Assembly (NCBI RefSeq): GCF_905171765.1 | Contig: NC_053392.1 | Coordinates: forward strand, 405,894,565-405,958,564 | Direction of reading: 5' to 3' | Origin: Bufo bufo | Taxonomy: Eukaryota; Chordata; Amphibia; Anura; Bufonidae | DNA length: 64,000 nt | Shown here: positions 55,935 through 64,000 of the stretch, one piece after another | Layout: each line of letters begins with the position of its first letter | Position numbering within the stretch: position 1 is the stretch's first letter | Notes under the pieces: model-generated | Databases searched by the model: none | What the model saw: the letters and a program-made list of their open reading frames with translations, nothing else | Told to the model about the DNA's origin: nothing | Translations under genes and position numbers: made by a program

Positions 55935-57620
55935 AGGTATTTAAAACTGATTTTACTAACGTCGTTAACCCTTTAGGTGTTATACAAGAGTTATTGGCAA
56001 ATGGAGATGAAATTTAAGAATTAAAATTTTTGGGCTAATTTCCATTTAATACATTTTTTCCACTTTACGGCCACATATGGGGTGTTTCTGAAAACTAAAG
56101 AATCGGGGCAATAAATATAGCGTTTTGTTTGGCTGTTAACCCTTTAACAGCCAAACAAAATGGTATATTTATTGCCCCAATTCTGTAGTTTTCAGAAATA
56201 CCCCATATGTGGCCGTAAAGTACTGTACGGGAAGGTGTAGAGGGAAAGGTGCGCCGTGTGGTTTTTGGAAGGCAGATTTTGCTGGACTGGTTTATTTACA
56301 CCATGTCCCATTTGAAGCCCCCCTGATGCATCCCAAGAGTAAAAACTCCATAAAAGTGACCCCAGTTAAGAAATTAAACCCCTTAAGGTATTCAAAACTG
56401 ATTTTACAAACGTCGTTAACCCTTTAGGTGTTCCACAAGAGTTATTGGCAAATGGAGATGAAATTTAAGAATTTCAATTTTTTGCAAAATTTTCAATTTT
56501 AATCCATTTTTTTTTCCAGTAACAAAGCAAGGATTTACAGCCAAACAAAACTCAATATTTATTGCCCCGATTCTGTAGTTTGCAGAAACACTCCATATGT
56601 AGCCGTAAACTACTGTATGGGCACACGGTAGGGCGTAGAAGGAAAGGTGCGCCGTGTGGTTTTTGGAAGGCAGATTTTGCTGGACTAGTTTATTTCCACC
56701 ATGTCCCATTTGAAGCCCCCCTGATGCACCCCTAGAGTAAAAACTCCATAAAAGTGACCCCATATAAGAAACTACACCCCTCAAGGTATTCAAAACTGAT
56801 TTTACAAACGTCGTTAACCCTTTAGGTGTTCCGCAAGAGTTATTGGCAAATGGAGATGAAATTTAAGAATTTAAATTTTTGGGCTAATTTACCATTTTAA
56901 TCCATTTTTCCAGTAACAAAGCAAGGGTTAACAGCCAAACAAAACGCTATATTTGTTTGCCACCGATTCTGTATTTTCAGAAACACCCCATATGTGGCCG
57001 TAAAGTACTGTACGGGCACACGGTAGGGCGTAGAGGGAAAGGTGCGCCGTGTGGTTTTTGGAAGGCAGATTTTACTGGACTGGTTTATTTACACCATGTC
57101 CCATTTGAAGCCCCCCTGATGCACCCCAAGAGTAGAAACTCCATAAAAGTGACCCCATTTTGGAAACTACGGGATAAGGTGGCAGTTTTGTTGGGACTAT
57201 TTTTAGGGTACATATGATTTTTGGTTGCTCTGGTCTTGTGAGGCAACGTTACCAAAAATAGAAATTCTGAAATTTCATCTCCATTTGCCATAAACAGTTG
57301 AGGAACACCTAAAGGGTTAATAAAGTTTGTAAAATCAGTTTTGAATACCTTGAGGGGTGTAGTTTCTTAGATGGGGTCACTTTTATGGAGTTTCTACTCT
57401 AGGGGTGCATCAGGGGTTCTTCAAATAGGACATGGTGCTAAAAAATAAAGGCCATCAAAATCTGCCTTCCAGAAACCATACTGCGTTCCTTTCCTTCTGT
57501 GCCCTGCCGTTTGGTCATACAGCAGTTTACGACCACATATGGGGTGTTTCTGTAAACTACAGAATCAGGGTAATAAATATGAAGTTTTGTTTGGCTGTTA
57601 ACCCTTGCTTTGTTACTAGA
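55935..57620. repeat. Triplicated 0.4-kb unit with an inverted fourth copy
   Basis: Direct copies start near 55951, 56401 and 56797, each with CGTCGTTAACCCTTTAGGTG, then GGCAAATGGAGATGAAATTT, then CCATATGTGGCCGTAAA-like and GTGCGCCGTGTGGTTTTTGG blocks. From about 57280 the unit runs in reverse (AACACCTAAAGGGTTAATAA). Spacings are about 450 and 396 bases. Short ORFs inside are repeat copies of each other. Confidence 0.88.
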
Positions 57621-57904
57621 AAAAAACGGTTTAAAATGGAAAATTTGCCCAAAAATAGTTGTTTTGGCACCGTTTTTATTTTATTTTTTTGACCGTGTTC
57701 ATCTGAGTGGTTAGGTCATAGGGTATTTTTATAGAGAAGATTCTTATGGACGCGGCGATACCTAATATGTCTACTTTTTTATTTATTTTAGTTTTGCAAA
57801 ATAATATTTTTGTTTTAGTGTCTTAAGTCTGAGAACCATACTTTTTTTCCGATTGTCAGTAGCTAAATGGAATTTAAATTGGGGAAGGGGATTATAAATT
57901 TAGT

Positions 57905-58432
57905 ACTCCATGGAAGTGTGGTACTCCCTGAAGCAACCGTCAGTGCAGAGGCCCGGATAATCGGGCACGTGTCACACTGAGTGGTGGTGTCCTTCCGTAT
58001 CCCCCTCCTGTGGCACACTCTGCACTTTTTTGGGGTCCGTCCCTTCTTTCCAGTATGGGGGACCACACCTGGAAAGTGTTGGCCAGGGACGATACGGGCG
58101 CCTCCACTCCCCACTGTGGGAATCTGGATTCCTGCTTGGCCAACAAAGTCAGGAATCGCAGGCTCAAAATGCTCTGGAGTACACCATGCAAGTTCACCGG
58201 TAGGGGGCTCCGGTGGACTTAACTGGTGGGACGGAAAACTAGTACGAGCCCCAGAGCTTCTCGTACTAGTGTGGGCTACAGGGTCCCTAGCATGGCGGTC
58301 CCCTTGCTCCGCCGCCTTGGCGGCCTCTCATCATTGCTAGATGATGAGGAGGACGAGGATGACAAAAGGAAAGTGGGGTCATCCTCAACCTCACTGGGAC
58401 TCTCGGAGTCGGAGGCAAGCTGGGCGTAACAT
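57905..58432 (-). pseudogene. piggyBac transposase: N-terminal tail and cysteine-rich C-terminus only
   Basis: The minus strand from 58432 reads AQLASDSESPSEVEDDPTFL and a serine run, then RPPRRRSKG, a disordered acidic N-terminus as in frog PGBD-type transposases. After frame changes, PHTGKKGRTPKKCRVCHRRG and TTTQCDTCP form the start of the cysteine-rich C-terminal domain; its last part (LCTDGCFREYHTSMEY, then stop) lies in the next frame because one base is lost near 57960. The catalytic DDD domain, several hundred residues in the family, is missing. Non-autonomous. Confidence 0.8.
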
Positions 58433-59338
58433 CCGGCGGGCCATAGGGGAGTATGTGTGTGTGCATGCGTGGAAATCTTTATTTAGTGTGCGTGTGTGTG
58501 GGGGCTCGGGTGTTCGCGGACTTATCCCTAAAACTAACAGAAAAAAAACACTAAATAAAAAAAGGCAAAAAAAAAAGTGAAAAAAATAATAATTTCAAAA
58601 TCGCTGATCAGCCGTCCGAAGTTGATCAGGTGTGCGATGCGATAACAGTGGCCGATGCTAAGAGTGCCGGTCACAGTCAGCGTACGCAGGAAAAAAAATA
58701 AAAAATGCTTGCGCCCCAAAAAATGTGTGGGGGGGCAGGGGGTCAAGCTGCAGCACCCCTGGGGGGTCTAGGGTCACACAGCTGTGCTATGGACCCCAGA
58801 CACCCGATTAGAGTGATGCAACAGTTGAAACTTTTTTTTCCCCACTAAACTTTCCCTGAATATCCCTGCCTAACCTAACCTGTCCCTTTTAGTGCCAGAT
58901 GTCACTGTGGAGGGTTAGAAGGGGGTGTTGGAGGTGCTGGCTCCGTAAATCCGATGCAGCGCTCCTCTCCTCCTCCTTTCTGTGTCTCGGAGCGAGGAGA
59001 GGAGCGCTGCAATAATTTAAACCGCCCGCCCCTGCAGCCAATCAGAAGCGATCCTGAGAGGTGATGTCACCATCACCTCTCATGATCACAGGATGGTGAT
59101 TGGTGGTGTATTATCACACCACCGATCACCATCCTGTTCCAGGTTATCGGGTCCTCAGAGACCCGAATAACCCGGAAACGCAGAAAACCGCAGGTCTGAA
59201 TTGACCTGCGGTTTTCTGCGATCGCCGAGAAGGGAAGTCACAGGACCCCCCACCTCGCATTGTCCCAGGGTGCCTGCTCAATGAGGCGGTGATCAGAAAT
59301 ACACAGGACGCACAGGTACGCCCTGTGTCCTTAAGTGG
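58433..59338. other. piggyBac right part, non-coding
   Basis: Contains A-rich runs (58540-58590) and a hairpin near 59050-59130 (GGTGATGTCACCATCACC, GGATGGTGATTGGTGGTG with complements), and ends at the right tip. No coding sequence. Confidence 0.6.
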
Positions 59339-59519
59339 TTAAAGCTACCCCCAGTACTGTGCCTGTTGTGCTCCCCCCATCCACAAACACTATACTATAC
59401 ACTCAGACTGCCCTCATTAGTAATGATAATATTTCCCAAGATAGCCCCCATTAGTAGCAATGCCCTCCATATTGCGTCAATAAAATTAACGCCCCTACAG
59501 TACCCTAGCAGTAATAATA

Positions 59520-61076
59520 CAGGGAGTGCAGAATTATTAGGCAAGTTGTATTTTTGAGGATTAATTTTATTATTGAACAACGACCATGTTCTCAATGAAC
59601 CCAAAAAACTAATTAATAGCTGAATATTTTTGGAAGTAGTTTTTAGTTTGTTTTTAGTTTTAGCTATTTTAGGGGGATATCTGTGTGTGCAGGTGACTAT
59701 TACTGTGCATAATTATTAGGCAACTTAACAAAAAACAAATATATACCCATTTCAATTATTTATTTTTACCAGTGAAACCAATATAACATCTCAACATTCA
59801 CAAATATACATTTCTGACATTCAAAAACAAAACAAAAACAAATCAGTAACCAATATAGCCACCTTTCTTTGCAAGGACACTCAAAAGCCTGCCATCCATG
59901 GATTCTGTCAGTATTTTGATCTGTTCACCATCAACATTGCGTGCAGCAGCAACCACAGCCTCCCAGACACTGTTCAGAGAGGTGTACTGTTTTCCCTCCT
60001 TGTAAATCTCACATTTGATGATGGACCACAGGTTCTCAATGGGGTTCAGATCAGGTGAACAAGGAGGCCATGTCATTAGATTTTCTTCTTTTATACCCTT
60101 TCTTGTCAGCCACGCTGTGGAGTACTTGGACGCGTGTGAAGGAGCATTGTCCTGCATGAAAATCATGTTTTTCTTGAAGGATGCAGACTTCTTCCTGTAC
60201 CACTGCTTGAAGAAGGTGTCTTCCAGAAACTGGCAGTAGGACTGGGAGTTGAGCTTAACTCCATCCTCAACCCGAAAAGGCCCCACAAGCTCATATTTGA
60301 TGATACCAGCCCAAACCAGTACTCCACCTCCACCTTGCTGGCGTTTGAGTCGGACTGGAGCTCTCTGCCCTTTACCAAACCAGCCACGGGCCCATCCATC
60401 TGCCCCATCAAGACTCACTCTCATTTCATCAGTCCATAAAACCTTAGAAAAATCAGTCTTTAGATATTTCTTGGCCCAGTCTTGACGTTTCAGCTTGTGT
60501 GTCTTGTTCAGTGGTGGTCGTCTTTCAGCCTTTCTTACCTTGGCCATGTCTCTGAGTATTGCACACCTTGTGCTTTTGGGCACTCCAGCGATGTTGCAGC
60601 TCTGAAATATGGCCAAACTGGTGGCAAGTGGCATCTTGGCAGCTGCACGCTTGACTTTTCTCAGTTCATGGGCAGTTATTTTGCGCCTTGGTTTTTCCAC
60701 ACGCTTCTTGCGACCCTGTTGACTATTTGAATGAAACGCTTGATTGTTCGATGATCACGCTTCAGAAGCTTTGCAATTTTAAGAGTGCTGCATCCCTCTG
60801 CAAGATATCTCACTATTTTTGACTTTTCTGAGCCTGTCAAGTCCTTCTTTTGACCCATTTTGCCAAAGGAAAGGAAGTTGCCTAATAATTATGCACACCT
60901 AATATAGGGTGTTGATGTCATTAGACCACACCCCTTCTCATTACAGAGATGCACATCACCTAATATGCTTAATTGGTAGTAGGCTTTCGAGCCTATACAG
61001 CTTGGAGTAAGACAACATGCATAAAGAGGATGATGTGGTCAAAATACTCATTTGCCTAATAATTCTGCACGCAGTG
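59520..61076 (-). mobile_element. Tc1-like element with DD37E spacing (TRT-like)
   Basis: Ends CAGGGAGTGCAGAATTATTA and complement of CACTGCGTGCAGAATTATTA, flanked by TA (59518-59519, 61077-61078). AATTATTAGGCAA recurs at inner positions near each end (59714, 60886), giving a double-repeat structure. It carries one minus-strand transposase, nearly intact. The full-length structure and single frameshift suggest recent activity. Confidence 0.93.
59843..60858 (-). pseudogene. DD37E Tc1 transposase, one frameshift
   Basis: Starts MGQKKDLTGSEKSKIVRYLA (60858), with a helix-turn-helix (CSTLKIAKLLKRDHRTIKRF). A one-base change near 60710 shifts the frame; the second frame continues with RRKITAHELRKVKRAA and the second helix-turn-helix. 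Catalytic residues: VLWTDEMRV, MQDNAPSHAS and [12 protein letters not shown] count 37 residues between the second aspartate and the glutamate, the spacing of the TRT/DD37E family. It ends KKGGYIGY-stop at 59843. All catalytic residues are present, and only the frameshift keeps it from coding a full protein of about 340 residues. Confidence 0.93.
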
Positions 61077-61078
61077 TA

Positions 61079-61164
61079 TAACCATAATGCTCCCAGTGGC
61101 TCTAATGTCCCCCTGTATTGTCCCCCACTAGTTCCACTATATAATGCTTCCCCCCATAGTGCAA

Positions 61165-61206
<42 letters not shown>

Positions 61207-61668
61207 AATGTTTTACCATAGTGCCAGTATGTATATAATGCTTCTCCATTCCTCCCCAGTAGTGCCAAGTATATATTATGATCTCCTTCCCCCCATACCT
61301 GGTGCCCCCAGCAGTGTGGACATTTAGTATTAAAAAATAAAAATAAAAAAGCCTCTCTCCCGTTCCCCCGCTGCAGTTTTATCTGTGGCTTGTGTTGCTG
61401 CGTCCTGATGCATGCGGTCCCAATGTCATCACCACTTCTGCTCCGGGTCTTACGTGATGACGTCATCATGCGAGACCCAGAGCAGGAGGTCGCAGTGATG
61501 TCATTGCGGCTTCTTTCTCTATTCTAATGCCTCACAGGCTGGAGGCCGAGCAGCCTGAGTCTTGTGAAGTTGGACGGCCATGAGTGCACCCCCTTTTATG
61601 GGGTGAAGTGGCATCCTAGGCAGATGACTACCCACCCCTATCCATCGTCCCAGCCCCAATTCAAAGTA
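61079..61668. other. Unassigned region with an (AT)n microsatellite
   Basis: 61166-61208 is an AT dinucleotide run with a few C interruptions. The rest shows CCCCCATAGTGC-like words repeated (61140, 61212, 61255), perhaps an old tandem array. No gene. Confidence 0.5.
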
Positions 61669-62640
61669 CAGTCATGGCCAAAAGTTTTGAGAATTACATA
61701 AATATTGGAAATTGGAAAAGTTGCTTCTTAAGTTTTTATAATAGCAATTTGCATATACTCCAGAATGTTATGAAGAGTGATCAGATTAATTGCATAGTCC
61801 TTCTTTGCCATGAAAATTAACTTAATCCCAAAAAAAACTTTCCACTGCATTTCATTGCTGTCATTAAAAGACCTGCTGAGATCATTTCAGTAATCGTCTT
61901 GTTAACTCAGGTGAGAATGTTGACGAGGACAAGGCTGGAGATCATTGTGTCAGGCTGATTGGGTTAAAATGGCAGACTTGACATGTTAAAAGGAGGGTGA
62001 TGCTTGAAATCATTGTTCTTCCATTGTTAACCATGGTGACCTGTAAAGAAACGCGTGCAGCCATCATTGCGTTGCATAAAAATAGCTTCACAGGCAAGGA
62101 TATTGTGGCTACTAAGATTGCACCTCAATCAACAATTTATAGGATCATCAAGAACTTCAAGGAAAGAGGTTCAGGGCGTCCAAGAAAGTAAAGCAAGCGC
62201 CAGGATCGTCTCCTAAAGAGGATTCAGCTGCGGGATCAGAGTGCCACCAGTGCAGAGCTTGCTCAGGAATGGCAGCAGGCAGGTGTGAGCGCATCTGCAC
62301 GCACAGTGAGGTGAAGACTTTTGGAAGATGGCCTGGTGTCAAGAAGGGCGGCAAAGAACCCACTTCTCTCCAAAAAAAACATCAGGGACAGATTGATCTT
62401 CTGCAGAAAGTATGGTGAATGGACTGCTGAGGACTGGGGCAAAGTCATATTCTCCGATGAAGCCTCTTTCCGATTGTTTGGGGCATCTGGAAAAAGGCTT
62501 GTCCGGAGAAGAAAAGGTGAGCGCTACCATTAGTCCTGTGTCATGCCAACAGTAAAGCATCCTGAGACCATTCATGTATGGGGTTGCTTCTCATCCAAGG
62601 GAGTGGGCTCACTCACAATTTTGCCCAAAAACACAGCCAT
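61669..62640 (+). mobile_element. Tc1-like transposon, copy 3, 3'-truncated
   Basis: Same family as 279 and 20593: starts CAGTCATGGCCAAAAGTTTT after TA. It ends inside the transposase at AACACAGCCATGA (about 62640), where an unrelated repeat takes over. No right inverted repeat. Confidence 0.92.
62033..62640 (+). pseudogene. Tc1 transposase of copy 3, three stops and truncation
   Basis: The ATG at 62033 gives MVTCKETRAAIIALHKNSF. A 21-base in-frame deletion after KERGS, then stops at 62189-62191 (TAA), 62312-62314 (TGA, from an arginine codon) and 62531-62533 (TAG, from glutamine). The first catalytic aspartate (FSDEASF) is present; the second and the glutamate are lost with the truncation. 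Confidence 0.92.
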
Positions 62641-62826
62641 GACAGGACTGCTCGCCGTGCGCTACCATGCCTCCGCCAGAGCTCCGCCCCCACCCCCATT
62701 ATAGTCAATGGTGACGGAGCGGCAGTCCAGGGGCACACGTTCACTAGCGGCAGGACGGATGCAACAGGCTGTTCACCCGACGGTATAGCCTGCCGGAGGT
62801 CGGTGCCGCTATTGTGAAAGTAGCCC
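62641..62826. repeat. Fragment related to the element at 30973-31994
   Basis: TTCACTAGCGGCAGGACGGA (62739) followed by CAACAGGCTGTTCACCC, and GTGAAAGTAGCC at the end, repeat words of the element at 30973 and its 31830-31994 part (GACGGAGCGGCAGTCCAG versus GACAGAGCGGCAGTCCAG). It replaces the 3' half of Tc1 copy 3. Confidence 0.65.
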
Positions 62827-64000
62827 GTCTGCAAATATTATGGAGGAATACCATATACTGTACATATATTGAATAGATGAACAGAAGATTCTCTTCTGTA
62901 GGTAGAAGGAAAGATAATGTAACAGACATAATTAACAAACAGAATTCTCTTTAAATGATGGTAAATCCAAGGTGTTTAGCCTTTAGTTTGAAACCATAAT
63001 AAAAGAAAAGACAATTGAGATGTGTGCCAGAGGAAAATAACACTTGTGTCTATATAATTATTCTCCATTTTTCTCTTTTCAGATGAATGTCAACCTCTGC
63101 AAAGTGATGAGTTTGCATGATGCCAAATGTCTCTGAATGTGTAAGTTCGAATGAAGAATTTTACATTAGTATACTAAAGAATGACGAATCCAATAAACTG
63201 AAGATTTCCTCTGCGTACAAAGTGAAGACACAGGACTTTTACAAATGAACTACAGGTATAACATAAAGTACATTTTTTATTACCCTTGGAAAGATGTATG
63301 CTATTAAAGCTGTTCAATGAAGCTCTGCATAGCAAAATTAGGCAGAAACAAACTGAGAAAATCATTTGCAACACTGCACAGTGTATCTGTTTGGCCATGC
63401 GCAGAAAATAGCCAAGAGTGAGACTGAGATTGTATTGACAAGAACAAGATGAATGACCCCCTAGAGAATATAGGATTTGTATTCTACTTTGCACCACCTT
63501 TTCATCCTTTTGAACCCCCCTCCACCGAATTCACATGCAGATGAGGTTACAGCGAGGCCCTATTAAATACTGCCTTTTTCCCACTTTGGTTTGGACGGTA
63601 GGTTGGAGAATCTAAATATTTATGAGGGTATTTTCCCTTCTCTGCCATGGTTTATGATACTCTCTTTTTCAATGTTGAGGAATTACATTAATGAATGCAT
63701 GCCTGCACACACAGACACAGAAACCAGGCAAGAAAAAAAACACACACACACACAAAGCTTTGTCAGCTCTGATGACGGCACTTACCAAACAGTTCCCATG
63801 AAAAAAAAGACAGGCAAAGAGATTTAAAATCTGTTGCCAGGATGAAAATAAATTGTACAGCTGAGCTGAAAAGAAAGAACAAAGTTGAATCTTTTCTTCT
63901 TTTAACTGCAGAGCAGTTCCTGTTTTATAATGCCCACATTTCAAGTGGAATAAAGAAAGTTTATTTTCACATCCAAGCCATAGCTGGGTGTAGAGTTATA
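62827..64000. other. 1.2 kb with no recognised element
   Basis: AT-rich, non-repetitive apart from a short CA run at 63739-63755. ORFs here have no domain signature. Possibly unique host sequence. Confidence 0.4.

Larger units (their letters stand above)
54749..59338. mobile_element. piggyBac derivative, 4.6 kb, TTAA duplication
   Basis: Flanked by TTAA (54745-54748, 59339-59342). Ends CCCTTAGGGACC and complement of CCACTTAAGGAC. The minus strand holds the N-terminal and C-terminal pieces of a piggyBac transposase without the catalytic core. About 55935-57620 is three direct copies and one inverted partial copy of a roughly 400-450-base unit. A 650-bp insertion lies at 54841-55490. Confidence 0.82.

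Noticed and set aside
56209..57692. ORFs with shared peptides in the 56-57.7 kb region
   Set aside because: Copies of the triplicated piggyBac-internal unit, not genes.

Overview
The window looks like vertebrate intergenic DNA made almost wholly of nested transposable elements, most likely from a frog with a large genome. The evidence is the mix of families: Tc1 elements of several lineages, a T2-type TTAA element, a piggyBac derivative, an amphibian-style L1 with both ORFs, CR1, chromodomain Gypsy elements, a DIRS-like tyrosine-recombinase element, hAT palindromic MITEs and a class I endogenous retrovirus (ERV). I recognise no conserved single-copy host gene. The species call is inference.

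Layout. 193-2376: an inverted-repeat MITE split by a Tc1 copy, then a TAA-flanked MITE. About 2380-10435: the 5' part of a class I ERV, comprising an LTR split by a foldback Tc1 element, a tRNA-Lys1,2-type primer site, gag, an in-frame UAG, pro, pol and the start of env. Gag carries a textbook RanBP2-type zinc finger. 10436-32681: a 22.2-kb hAT-type insertion inside env, bounded by a perfect 8-bp target duplication (TTCTAGAC). 32690-32998: the rest of env, with the CX6CC motif and membrane anchor.

Inside the hAT insertion I find, on the minus strand, four exon-like segments of one decayed gene (12918-29092). They encode a short N-terminus, a Myb/SANT-like helical region, an acidic segment and a coiled coil. 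The introns were later filled by CR1 (itself split by a full-length L1 and a Tc1), and by a 30-bp minisatellite split by a Gypsy element that is itself split by a solo LTR. A T2-type element sits near the right end. Subtracting these later insertions leaves roughly 6 kb of original element: palindromic ends around a gene. This is the strongest candidate for something undescribed.

33.0-64.0 kb: palindromic frog-type repeats, a broken plus-strand Gypsy (37.9-41.0 kb), a minus-strand Gypsy next to a DIRS-like element (44.3-49.8 kb), Tc1 remnants, a 1.4-kb hAT MITE with its own 8-bp duplication (52373-53795), a 4.6-kb piggyBac derivative with internal triplication (54749-59338), a Tc1 element with DD37E spacing and a nearly intact transposase (59520-61076), and a third, truncated copy of the first Tc1 family (61669-62640).

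The target-site duplications give relative ages. The ERV came before the hAT insertion. The hAT came before CR1, the minisatellite expansion and the T2 element. CR1 came before the L1 and Tc1 copy 2. The Gypsy came before the solo LTR. Every coding region shows at least one frameshift, stop or deletion.
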